Source: Rhipidocladum racemiflorum
Lineage: Eukaryota > Streptophyta > Magnoliopsida > Poales > Poaceae
NCBI GenBank assembly: GCA_036346355.1
Contig: CM070572.1
Coordinates: forward strand, 4,347,001 to 4,411,000
Direction: 5' to 3'
DNA length: 64,000 nucleotides
The notes under the pieces are model-generated. The model saw only the letters and a program-made list of their open reading frames with translations, did not search any database and had not been told where the DNA came from. Position 1 is the first letter of the stretch; every line of letters begins with the position of its first letter. This document shows positions 47,701 to 57,414 of this stretch, piece by piece. The position numbers and the translations under genes are program-made.

Positions 47701-50700
47701 ACATAAATTTTCAGAAGAACATTATGGACCGGTAAAACATGCTTGAAGCTGGTAAATATATATCAGTCATAACCAGAAAACTACGGTAATATAAAAAAAA
47801 GTAACACAACACATGCAAGCAGATAGCAACAAAAATAGTATTTTTCTAAAAATCTGATGCAGAGAGAGAGAGAGAGAGAGAGAATGGTTGTAAAATTATT
47901 GACAGAATAGCAGAAGCATGAATAACAGCCCAGTGCCAAATTTCTCAAAAGCTAACAAATGACAAATAACAACACACGCATAAAGTTTCCAGTAGTGCTG
48001 TTTACCAACTTCCCCCATCTGTTTACTTTGAACAGCCCGTTACATCTATATGTGAAGCGCTTTATCTACTAAGTACGAAAAGAAGCATAACATGAACGGT
48101 TTGGAGCTATCTCCTGTTTACTATGAAACTCATATTTTAATAAGCTCTCGCCTTTCCTTCTTTTTTCTGGGTTCTCGGGGAACAAACACAAATACATGCC
48201 TATCATGGAAAACTATCCAACAGCAGTACGATGGGAAAGATGAAAAAGATTTGAAGCTTACATCATAGTCTTCCTCATCCGAGGAATATATTCATACAAA
48301 GAGGTGAGTCTGCCAGCATGTGAAATGCAAGCTCTTCTCAAGTGGGAAGGAAGCTCCAACAGTCCCTTAGCTGAGGCCAAGCTAACAACAAATTTAGATA
48401 AGATGTCTCCAAAATGCTGGGAGGCCTACAGAGTTTAAGTACGGGGGAATAAGAGTCATCTCAACAACAAATTGATGTTTCAACAAAAAATAGCTTTATT
48501 TATTTTTATTAGAAATCTCTCACCTCTCTAGAAAACTCTGTAGGGAGAATGTCAACAGCTAAGCAGATCACACCATCGCCTTCCATATCATCATGGTATG
48601 AATTAGTTGAAGGATCGTACCTATAGTTGCATATTCAGTAATCTGTCAAAAGCTAACTACTGATTACTGAAGCAAGAACTACTGATTACGAAGAAGTTGA
48701 CACAAAGTATCTATATGGTACTGTAGTGTTTACCAGAGACAGTTCTATTGAGCTACAATTACTAGGCAATATCCAAAAGAATTATGAGGAATGCATTACC
48801 GGAAGAAAGGCCTCTCTATTGATGTACTCTTGCTCACAAATTCTATGGAACCTCCAACGTCACAGGTTATATCAGAAATACCAACCAAAGGGCAACTGTT
48901 TTTCATCAGTTGTTGAAGCTGATCAATGCTCAATAATCGTGGAAACCTCCTCTCCCAGTACATACAGTTTACTGTAGAAGCCCGCAGATACATATTAGAA
49001 TATAATGGCTAAATGACTAATCTAATCTTGCAAATTCTTGGAACAAATAACAGATTTTTATGAAGTCCCACCATGATTCATTGTAAAGTCTAAACTTTAC
49101 ACCTTATAAAGGCTGCAACCACCGCTTCCTTAGATTAGCAACTTTATCGATGCCAGTATCAATTTTAGTTTTACACTAGCGCTGTTCTGTGCTATACAAA
49201 ACAAGAGTTATAGACTGGCTATCCAATACTGTTCTTATTTTTTTTTTACAAAATTTAACAATATAGATGAAGAAAATCCTATGTTTGAGACTTGTTTTAG
49301 AGATTGTGCCAAAATACTCAAAATATCCATTTACAGCTGGTCTCACACGCTAGAGTTAGAGAAAACATATTTTAATTATTAGTTCTTGTGAAGAACAGAA
49401 CAGAACAATATAAAATTAAAGCAATCAGGAAAGAGCCATACCAATGGCAGATGCATATGGAGCAATCCTTTCATGAAAAACAGGGCGGTAATGTTCAGGA
49501 TGAGCATAATAGTCTGCCTGTAAATCATTCAATTGAAGATTTCTTACAGTTAGGCCATTGGAAAATGACGAAATGATAATGAGGCATGTATAATCAAACA
49601 AATGAGGATGTGTATGGATAACACTTGAACATAACATTATTAAGAGAAGAAACAAACCACTAGTACATCAGTGAATTGGAGTAAGAAAATAAGGACATGG
49701 TCAATGTAATGAAAATTGATATGCATAACATTTGAACAGCTCTGTGTAGCAAATAAGTAATGGATTGATGACATAAGACAAGACGGTATAGTGAGAAAAA
49801 GGGATTGCAAAAGGGCGTGATAAAATATGGGATTTTTGTAGGATTAAGGATCTATGGTAATGTTGTTATACCTGACCATTTCCTGTTAGAAACTATAAAT
49901 CAACTTATGCTCGTTAAATTTAAGAGACATGCATTACTTTGTCGAAATGTTTGATGGGATCCTTGGGAGAGACCATGTCTCTAGAAGTCACAACACATCC
50001 ATATAATTGAAACACTCTCCTGGTTGACTGAGAATGTTTAGACAGACTCCTGGCCTGTATAATTTGGGAAATAAAGCATAGTGAGGAATCTTAAGAAGCT
50101 ACGCTTACAGATAAAATCAAATACCTAAACCAATAGCCACTCAGTTAAGAACCAAATTTGTGAACATTGATAAGTTACACATACCATTCAGTATATAGAA
50201 AGGGGGTGACAGAAATTTCATTCATTTCAGTCAGTATACTTAAATAGTTAAATTTGAAACTTCTGACAGAAAAGGAGTAATACCGCAGAAAGCTCTGGAA
50301 GTTTCTCAGCATCAACGAAGGTATGGGGCAATAGCTTGAATATCTCTTGTGCACCCTGAGAAACTGTCACATATAAAGTTATATATGTAAGCAGTAAAAG
50401 TGTTACAGTCTAACCACATACCTACCTAAGACAATTTTTTTTTTTTTGAAGTAAAGGCAGGAGCTCTGCCAAATCTATTAAGTAAGGGGAAGAAACAAGG
50501 TCTCATCCAAGAGAAGACAAGTCAAGTAAGAAAGTAAGGACAACACCCAAAAGCACAACAAGAACCCCCAACCGCCCGGGAGTCTAGAACTGCCGGGCGG
50601 ACCTCGTCACTAAACTGTAGCTAGAAATGTCACTAAGAGTTTTTTGGACAACATCGGACACCGGCGAGTAACAACTATTGAAGATGCGCGCATTCCTCTC

Positions 50701-52053
50701 TTTCCAGATGTTCCAAAAAGCGAAAATGATACTTCCGGCCAAGATCTTGCGTATATGCAAATAGTATTGAAAACATTCCAGATGTAAGTCCAGCTCCAAT
50801 GAATAAAAATGTTATTAGACATTAACAGTAGAATTACCATTTCCATCTCCAGTGAATACAAATATTATTGGACAAATTCCAGATGGAAGTCCGAATGTTG
50901 CTATCTCTTCACCAATGGCGATGACTGCAGCCTTGGCCGCAGCCAGTGAAGGATACATATGAGATTGCCCCAGAGAGAGAAATGGAGTCGAGTATCCAAG
51001 GCTCAAATATCCTAAAATTTTAAGGGGAAACTTGAGCTGCTTGAATCATGAACAACACCAAAGACAGGCTTTTATAATTAAAAGTTGTAATATGAACCAG
51101 CAATCCATTTCTGCATAAACAATTACTCGCGAGCAGCAAAATACCTTTCATGATGAAAAACTAGTTCCTAAGATAATGAGTTCAGATAGCAAATTTGAGC
51201 ATCGCAGGAACAATAATATCAGGTCAATACAAGAACTAGAAATGATGGCCAGTGTTCTTACTCTGTCCGAGACCATGTAAGAAATCTATCAGCCCAGCTC
51301 TACCAGCAAATTTCCCAAATGCTAGCAACCTTTTCCCATCATCTCCAACAATTAGCTCATAATCAAACAAGGACACTCTTTCTTCAAGGATCTGAGAACA
51401 ATAGTTCGCAATTTAATACCTCTGTAGAAATGTTTGTGCACATTAACCAAAAAAATGAAGATACAAACATATGGTATCTACCTTATCTAATAGCGGCATG
51501 TTTTCTTTCTGGGCTTTGTGGGTGTGTGAAAAGAATGCATATGCTCTATCTGGAAGAATCATCTCCAACTGTACATGAAGACACATCTCAAAACGTTTCG
51601 AAACAATAATGCTGGTACAGACTACATAACATAGTCGATTAGAATATTTAGCTTTATGAATAATAAAACCTTTGGTTGTTTGATGCCTATAATAAGACCA
51701 CACCCTGATAGGTCTTCCGAAATCTGGCAGCCAGCATCCTCATACTGAGCATCATGGTGGATCCTCTTTGTGCTTGGCTGCACGATAATCCGATTTACTC
51801 CAGTTCTGCTCTTGCCTCCTCCGAGCAGAAGACGAGCACAATGGGATGGAGTTAATGGTGACCTCCTCTCCCACATATTAACAGTCTCGACAAGAATACC
51901 AACAACTCCATTGCCCAGCAAGGTGTCATTGCTCTGTGAATGAAAATGGAATCAACATACCCTCAGTAATGTTCAAAGAATCAATTATCACAAAATGCAC
52001 AGTTTAACAACCGAAGGGATCAAGTGACACACTTCAGTTATCGCAGATCCCAT
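35713..52053 (-). CDS. LKR/SDH: Bifunctional lysine-ketoglutarate reductase/saccharopine dehydrogenase
   Basis: This cytosolic enzyme carries out the first two steps of lysine breakdown: lysine plus 2-oxoglutarate to saccharopine, then to glutamate and aminoadipate semialdehyde. Coding exons: 52053-52033, 51933-51670, 51568-51482, 51391-51262, 51011-50838, 50363-50284, 50054-49938, 49517-49442, 48971-48800, 48620-48524, 48425-48262, 47685-47631, 47480-47340, 45989-45669, 45442-45362, 43978-43913, 43836-43719, 43516-43387, 43274-43195, 37296-37138, 37040-36782, 36571-36463, 36160-35999, 35918-35849, 35768-35713. They sum to 3189 bp (1062 residues), phases agree, and no stop interrupts; known plant proteins are about 1064. 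The LKR part starts near VNMWERRSPLTPSHCARLLL; the SDH NAD-binding loop LGAGRVCRPA is near residue 588; the end is LERVETstop. Most introns are GT-AG, but the one after 37138 uses AG/GCAAGT. Residue 223 is Asp in TGDGNVSQGAQ, where Val or Thr is usual. Confidence 0.95.
37640..37875 (-). repeat. Copia 3' LTR
   Basis: 236 bp, TGAAAGAGTATGG at the left and ATCACGCTTAACA at the right. It contains a 70-bp unit twice, starting AGGCAAGGATATCCC. Confidence 0.9.
37902..38759 (-). pseudogene. Copia RT end and RNase H
   Basis: Reads MKDLGELHHFLGMQVQRS (RT after the YVDD loop), then RNase H motifs SWSSKRQNTVSRSSAEAEYR, VYCDNVSAVYMSSNPVQHQR and TKHIEIDLHFVREKV, ending SLNVRG. The stretch is open, but RNase H motifs in the middle (around LTRPTHRSLAAPCDI) are scrambled by a local frameshift pair. 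Confidence 0.75.
38847..39002. mobile_element. Mutator-like MITE inside the Copia RT active site
   Basis: 156 bp flanked by 9-bp direct repeats GTAGAGGAG (38838-38846, 39003-39011), the size typical of Mutator-like elements. The inner part has long inverted copies of AGTGGCATTTT...AGCGA. On the minus strand it inserts between the Tyr codon and Val-Asp-Asp of the RT YVDD motif. Confidence 0.8.
39012..40878 (-). pseudogene. Copia integrase and N-terminal RT, heavily frameshifted
   Basis: Integrase begins with ESLCHACQLGRHVRLPFSPS and NFDIIHCDLWTSPIVSVSGY (HHCC end and first catalytic Asp) at 40871-40551. Later frames give RRRSVKAIQSDNG and, near 40400-40512, remnants of the C-terminal part. 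RT starts at 39448 with GKWIFKHKFHADGS and continues in pieces. At least four frame changes are needed. Confidence 0.7.
40879..42706 (-). pseudogene. Copia gag and protease
   Basis: gag reads SGNYSRWREQFLLAVTKYSL, VIDHRATAYEAWIAIEDHFL, DAKFRAFAQGDLSVTEYCKR and GLNERYKDIGVHLRRGRPFP, the UBN2 type gag of Copia. The frame then shifts through a His/Arg-rich part. The protease motif WYLDTGASSHMTS is at about 41370, in the frame ending at 40879, followed by the GAG-pre-integrase region. Several shifts separate the parts. Confidence 0.8.
42766..42777 (-). other. Copia primer binding site
   Basis: The minus strand reads TGGTATCAAGAG directly after the 5' LTR, one base off the perfect complement of initiator methionine tRNA. 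Confidence 0.75.
42778..43012 (-). repeat. Copia 5' LTR
   Basis: 235 bp, almost identical to the left copy (differences near the CATTACCCTATTC / CATGACCCTAGTC part), with the same internal 70-bp duplication. Confidence 0.9.
44340..45350 (-). mobile_element. LINE (non-LTR) reverse-transcriptase remnant in an LKR/SDH intron
   Basis: The minus strand from 45350 to 44340 follows the plant LINE RT order. The clearest frame (45090-44791) reads MSPYIFALVMDETTRDIQGE, WCMLFADDGVPIDES with the (Y/F)ADD active site, KGFRLSRTKMEYSVFSGAM and KETYRYLGSML. Similarity continues beyond in other frames. It is truncated at both sides and frameshifted, and sits between LKR/SDH exons 45442-45362 and 43978-43913. 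Confidence 0.75.
46911..47091. mobile_element. Short hAT element in an LKR/SDH intron, TSD AGAGACAA
   Basis: Ends CAGTGGTGGACCTA and, on the other strand, CAAGGATGGACCCA; perfect 8-bp repeats AGAGACAA at 46903-46910 and 47092-47099. The ends resemble those of the large hAT element at 56613 (CAGGGGCGGATCCA). Only 181 bp, with no coding sequence. Confidence 0.78.
47861..47882. repeat. (AG)n microsatellite
   Basis: Eleven AG units in an LKR/SDH intron. Confidence 0.85.
50431..50800 (-). mobile_element. 5'-truncated LINE fragment with poly(A)
   Basis: The minus strand reads SIIFAFWNIWKERNARIFNS and a downstream VVQKTLSDIS, the usual text near the C-terminus of plant LINE ORF2. It ends in an A-run on the minus strand (T-run at 50436-50449 on plus). 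It lies in the intron between LKR/SDH exons 51011-50838 and 50363-50284, same strand as the gene. Confidence 0.7.
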
Positions 52054-52097
52054 AGAGGATGAGTCCAATTAAGGCGCCACGATCAAGATCCTGTTAC

Positions 52098-53040
52098 TTA
52101 CAATTCCTGAAAATGAAATGAATGCATGACAATCATGTTATCACAAATTTCCAATACATTTTCTGTCACAGGAATAGGATTCCCAATAAAGATCACGTGT
52201 CAGCGTAGTGGTTAAGACTGCATGCTGTTGCACAAGATGTTTATTTTTGAAACATTTGTTCAGTACCCATGTTCACATGAAAAAGAATTATTCTGTTTTT
52301 AATTTAAAGAAAAAGACCATGATACGTAACTTGGAGCTCTCTATCACTCGAAAACTGTTTTATTTTTACAAAAGAAAACTCCTTGTTGAACACGCTTTTG
52401 CTTGCTAATTTGCCAGGAATTACCTTGGCAAATGATAATACAATTTAATAATCTAACAAAAAAAATTGGAACCAAACATGAAACATGGCTTCTGCTCTGA
52501 GATAGGTGGTCACACTGAGTAGAACCTGCCATGGTCCTGTCTGATGGCCAATCAAGCAACAAGAGTCCAGATGAAGGTTCCAACCAAAAAAGTACCACAA
52601 TTCCCACATGCAAGGATTGAACAGAACCACTGATTTTTAAACCTCGGCGCAAATCCCAAGCCGCGAGTCCGCGTTCGAATCGCAAGGCAAAAGCGATCAG
52701 GAAACTCCAAACAAACAACGCAGACTTGGCTAGATCAGACCGGCGAGGAGTCAGTCGCCGGAGGGAACCCGTGGCGTACCTCGGATTGCGGCGGAATGGA
52801 GGCCGACAGTAGGGGCTGGGCACGGCGACGTCGGCGAGGGCGGAATGGAACGGCGCGCGCGCGCGTGCGGTTCCGGGGAGCGAGGAGGAGGCAGGGGATG
52901 ACGGGCGTCGTAGGAGAAGTTATCGAGAGCTGGTAGGTGGAGGAAGAACAGCACGATTTGGACACGCGCACGCTAAAAGGATTTCGTGCGCTCACGGATC
53001 GCGACGCCGACGTGGGGAGGAGGACGGCGTCGCCGAACAT
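52098..53040 (-). CDS. Upstream ORF in the LKR/SDH 5' leader (spliced)
   Basis: An ATG at 53040 opens a frame that stays open to the end of the first exon (52780, donor GAG/GTACGCC). After splicing to an acceptor at 52107 (exon from 52106) it ends at once: Glu-Leu-TAA at 52098. That gives 89 codons (87 in exon 1, 2 in exon 2). It ends 45 bases before the LKR/SDH ATG at 52053. The start MFGDAVLLPTSASRSVSARN is rich in Ser/Arg and short of acidic residues, then Pro/Arg-rich; it resembles a transit peptide in composition only. Both splice sites are read by eye. Whether it is translated is unknown; it could damp LKR/SDH translation. Confidence 0.4.
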
Positions 53041-53135
53041 GAGTCGAGTTTGGCAGGATGCAGCACCGGAGAGGCGACGACGGCAGCCAAACGAAAAATC
53101 GGGAAGGAGACTCAGGCTGCAGTAAGCAAGTGGTG

Positions 53136-53142
53136 ATTTATA
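53136..53142 (-). promoter_or_regulatory. TATA box of LKR/SDH
   Basis: TATAAAT on the minus strand, about 100 bp upstream of the uORF ATG. A start roughly 30 bp further on (near 53105) would give a 5' exon of about 325 bp. Placement is inferred from motif and spacing. Confidence 0.55.
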
Positions 53143-53574
53143 CATTCCAACGGAACGGAAGCTCACTCGTCTGCGTGGATCCGGATTTATTTGTATTGCT
53201 GCTGCTTTCTGGGGTTCTTTTTCTCTCCGTTGTCGTGGAAGTTGAACCGTTTCGTGTGAAATTATCGTAGAAATCACGTGAAATTTCTGCGTTTCAAACG
53301 GATGCTACGATCGTCACAAATACTTTTCAGGGACTACGACACGCTTGGATGGGATGAACACGCCCTGTCACGATCATACGTACAAGAAGCGAAGTAGGTT
53401 TACGACCTTCTGACGAGGACTTGGCTGAGACTGAGAGCAAATGATAGATGACGGGGTACAGGTGTACAGCTCAGCGACGTCCTGAAGCCGCTCATGCGTG
53501 GCCTCAATCCTCACCCAGAAACAAAAGGAGAAAATGATGAGCTAGCTTTTCACGGCTGTTGCGCAGGCCACAAA

Positions 53575-53619
<45 letters not shown>

Positions 53620-53692
53620 ATCTCACGTGGGGAAGCTTCAGAACCGAACGTTCGCGAACATGGCAGAAAAAAACTACCAGCCTGGTAATAAA
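53143..53692. other. LKR/SDH upstream region with a 41-bp A run
   Basis: No gene seen. A run of 41 A residues lies at 53576-53616 and could be the tail of a lost retroposed sequence or an expanded homopolymer. ORFs crossing it are artefacts. Confidence 0.4.
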
Positions 53693-54098
53693 GGCCATGT
53701 TTGGATGGGCGCTAAAACTAATTGTTAGCTGACTAATGGCTAGAGCTAATTGTTAGCCAGCTAATAATTAGTCCATCTAAAATTAGCCTCGGGCTGTTTG
53801 GATACATGGTTAATGGTTGTGCTAATTTCTTAGAAAAATCATGTTTGCCCTCATAACGGACTGGGGAGTGGACGCACGGGTGAGGAAGTGAGGATAAGGC
53901 CAGTGCGAGGGTATTTCAGACTTTTTTTCAGCGTATTACCTACTATTAGCCCAAATTAGCTCCCCTCCACCAGCTAATGGACTAATTGTTAGCTGAGGGG
54001 TTGGCTAAAAATTAGCCCACCTATTAGTCTTCCTGTTTGGATAGACTAGGACTAATTTTTAGCTAGCTAACAATTAGTACAGGGATCCAAACATGACC
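53693..54098. mobile_element. MITE with GG(C/T)CATGTTTGGAT termini
   Basis: The left end GGCCATGTTTGGATGGGCGC and the complement of the right end GGTCATGTTTGGATCCC match over about 14 bp, followed by shared ACTAATTGTTAGCT on both sides. The inner part is full of TTAGCTAGCTAA words. It is flanked by TAA-like triplets, fitting a Tourist-type element, but the duplication is not exact. Confidence 0.65.
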
Positions 54099-54532
54099 TA
54101 ACATGATGACAACGTTGCAGCCAGGTTCCAACACAAGTATACAGGATTGTTTGTTTTGTTTTTAATGATTATCGATGTTTGTCTTACAAAATTTGGTAAA
54201 TATTTTATTTTCTATTAAATTTTAGCAAGATTTTACTCTCGCTTGGCTCTTTAGTTTATTTTCTTATCAATCTTTGCCCAAAATATGGGAAAACCAATTT
54301 AGTAACTCAATTTTATCTTTGTTGAGATAATACAGGAAATTTATTGCGTGTCAAATTGGCACGAAATTAACAATGGCTTATCATCATCAAGAGCCGTGCT
54401 TGGCTAAACAAAAGGTCGCTTGCTTGGATTGGACCGCTCCAGCTAGATCAGAGCGCGTCACACGCAATGTGAGGTCGCAGTCATAGTGCGCTTCCTGAAT
54501 TGGGCCTGCAATAGTGTAACTTTAGCTTACTA
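54099..54532. other. No gene seen
   Basis: AT-rich anonymous sequence. Confidence 0.4.
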
Positions 54533-54769
54533 CTAGTTATATGTCCGTGCGTTGCTACGAAAAACAAAATTAAAAATGAAAAATAAAGATTTAAAAATAA
54601 AAAAAATTATTTCACAAGATTAAATATTTATCTTTAACGCTTCGTTTCTTGCGAAAGCTGGCTAATTAAAGCAACGCTTCGTTTCTTACGTAGAGCAATT
54701 AAGCAGGGCAATTAATGACGTGGGAAGAATGGACCACTGCCACCAAGTGCTGCTTTAGAATAGTAGAGA
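54533..54769 (-). mobile_element. Small non-autonomous Helitron
   Basis: On the minus strand it begins TCTCTACTATTC after an A and ends CGTAGCAACGCACGGACATATAACTAG before a T: 5' TC and 3' CTAG as in the Helitron at 15089, with the usual GCAACGCACGG segment near the 3' end. An inner direct repeat (TAAAGCAACGCTTCGTTTCTT) occurs twice. Confidence 0.72.
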
Positions 54770-54785
54770 TAAGGGTGCCAACTTA

Positions 54786-55525
54786 GAACATCTGCAATGG
54801 TGCCACTTCAGTTTACTATAAGAGTGCAAATTCAGCATTTTGCTTAGGTGGATGAGAGAAAAAGAAGAGAGAGATATAGACTGACTACTAACTTATAGTC
54901 AGACTATAGCTGATTTCAAGGCATTTATCACCTTTTACATATGGGCCCATATTTAATTTTGTAGACAATGCTATAGCTAGTCCATTAGAGAGGTTGTCTA
55001 TTAGCTATCTATAGATGATATGTACATTTTTTATAGCCAACTACACCATTGCAGATGCCCTTAGCATTTTGCTTAGGTGGATGAGAGAAAAAGAAGAGAG
55101 AGATATAGACTGACTACTAACTTATAGTCAGGCTATAGCTGATTTCAAGGCATTTATCACCTTTTACATATGGGCCCATATTTAATTTTGTAGACAATGC
55201 TATAGCTAGTCCATTAGAGAGGTTGTCTATTAGCTATATATAGATGATATGTACATTTTTTATAGCCAACTACACCATTGCAGATGCCCTTAGCATTTTG
55301 CTTAGGTGGATGAGAGAAAAAGAAGAGAGAGATATAGATTGACTACTAACTTATAGTCAGGCTATAGCTGATTCTAAGGCATTTATCACCTCTTACATAT
55401 GGGTCCATATTTAATTTTGTAGACAATGCTATAGCTAATCCATTGAAGAGGTTGTCTATTAGCTATCTATAGATGACATGTACATTTTTTATAGTTAGTA
55501 ATTGACTACACCATTGCAGATGCCC
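54786..55525. mobile_element. Tourist-like MITE with its body in three tandem copies
   Basis: The left end GAACATCTGCAATGG follows TTA and the right end CCATTGCAGATGCCC precedes TAA. The segment from GCATTTTGCTTAGG to GCAGATGCCCTTA is present three times in direct order, starting at 54835, 55064 and 55293, a period of exactly 229 bp. Only the first copy has the 49-bp left end; each copy ends in the right terminal repeat plus TTA (last one TAA). There is no coding sequence. Confidence 0.85.
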
Positions 55526-56612
55526 TAAAAAAAGCGACTTTGAGAGAGTTTGGCACCGAACTCGTGACAACAACATCTCGGCAGTACAAAAGGTAAATCA
55601 AACAAACACTGCAAGAGGAAATGCATTTTGGCTGAAAATTTGGTTCCGGCTCAAATCTCGATGAGATTTTTTATCATCTCGACTGAAATTTCAATTCTCA
55701 AGGGGCTAAGATGGGGTATCTTGGCGGGATAAAATAAATTGAAAAAATTTAAAATACTACAGTGATTTCGGGTTTCAGGATTTTGGGTCGGTTTTTATGA
55801 TTTTATGATCGGATTTAGCACCAATTTTTGTGTGGAGAATTATGGTATCTTTTCTGAGAACACATGTAAAGTTTTTTTAAAAAATACATATACAAATTTC
55901 GTGTTAAGTTTTTACGAAATTTCACATGGGCATAAAAAGGTCCAAAATTTTGATGAATTTTGTTGAAATTTCAATCATTTGACCAAACTTTTGGTTTTAT
56001 GGCCTCAAAAATACTGGATTTAAATTTTATCTAGATTTTATTTAAAATTTTAAAATCTCATTAATATTTTTGATTTTAACCACTCAAAACGTAGTCCAAA
56101 GACTAAATTTCAAACCTTGGTTTTACTGGTGACAGAAATGTGAAATGAGAGACAAACTAATGTGGGCACAGGACAGTGACTGATCGTAGACACGATGGCA
56201 TGAACAGCGGACGTGTGGCAGAAAGCACCACCGAGTCCAAACAAGAGGAGTGCCGCACATGGATTGCATCACATGTCCTTCACGAATCAACAGTACAATC
56301 GTATTGGGCGCGGGGCTTTCATTCCGGCACGTAGATCTCGGTGGGAATGACCCTCTCAGATAAAGTCTAAAAGTTAATATTTTTGTTATTTATGGTATGT
56401 GTTATTTTTTTTATTACAAGAAGATACATGGTAAGTACCTTCTTAGCACACATCTAACCGGACAAGCAATCTCACAAAATTTTCATTAAAGCATACCACG
56501 TATGCATAATAAGTGAAGAAATCACTGTTTTAGCCAAGTAGTATTTTTTTAAAAAAGAAAGTAGCTCCCGTTGTAAGCTTTTTTCGGAAATGGCCTCTTT
56601 GCCGTGTGCTGC
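55526..56612. repeat. Degenerate aaatctcg-type repeat and AT-rich spacer
   Basis: From about 55640 to 56110 the text again is built of AAATCTCG, GAAATTTC and GATTTT words, as at 8.0-8.8 kb. The rest up to the hAT element is anonymous. No gene is seen. Confidence 0.4.
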
Positions 56613-57414
56613 CAGGGGCGGATCCAACGTAGTGTGGCCGGTATCAACTGACACCAGTGCCTTCTAATTAATACCATGTAATTAACTGGGTGTATTAGTA
56701 TATGACCCCACCGAATAATTTTTGATGACCCCAATCATGGGCCTGATGGTGTTGCAATTGTTGTGCTAAAATTAAAGCCCATCTTATTGTCTAGTGGGCT
56801 GTCTAATCAGACGTTGTCCCATTTTTATACTAGGAGGGGATTTGTTAGGGTATGTGCAGACGCCGCAAGAAAATAAGAGTCGGACAGGACGGCGTTCGAG
56901 CGGCCGCAGACGAGCAAGGGCTTTGATTCCATCGACACTCGGCAGAGGAGAGCAAGCAAACTCATGCGGTTTTGATTCCATCGGCACTCGGCAACCACGT
57001 CTTCAAAAGGTAGCAGCGTCTTCAGAAGGTACCAGCGCAAGCGAACATACAACAATTTGCGAACTGTAGATACAGTACTTTGTTGAACAGTACACGATTA
57101 CATGCAGACGAGCAAGGGCTTTGATTCCATTACTATTCTGTTGGTTATCTCGTTTTCAGTTGCATGCTTATTTTGATTTTAGATTGATTCATTGTTTTAC
57201 TGTAATAATTTTGATTTGAACTAATCAAAACCTTCCTAGGGCATCAAGTGATTGATCTAACAATTTCGACTGGTATATTAGTGTATATCGATCCTACATG
57301 TATTGCTATATTCCGCGCAATCATTCACCCCTCTCTGATTGCTACATTAGTGTATATCGATTCTACATATATTGTTTAATAATTTCTATTAATATCACAG
57401 GTAGTAAAAATTTT

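Noticed and set aside
50775..50820. Sequence resembling the nearby LKR/SDH exon (GGACTT-CATCTGGAAT-like) inside the LINE fragment
   Set aside because: About 40 bases with many mismatches and in LINE coding text; most likely chance, not an exon duplication.
53494..53688. A frame with a long Lys run
   Set aside because: It is made by the 41-A homopolymer; no gene evidence.
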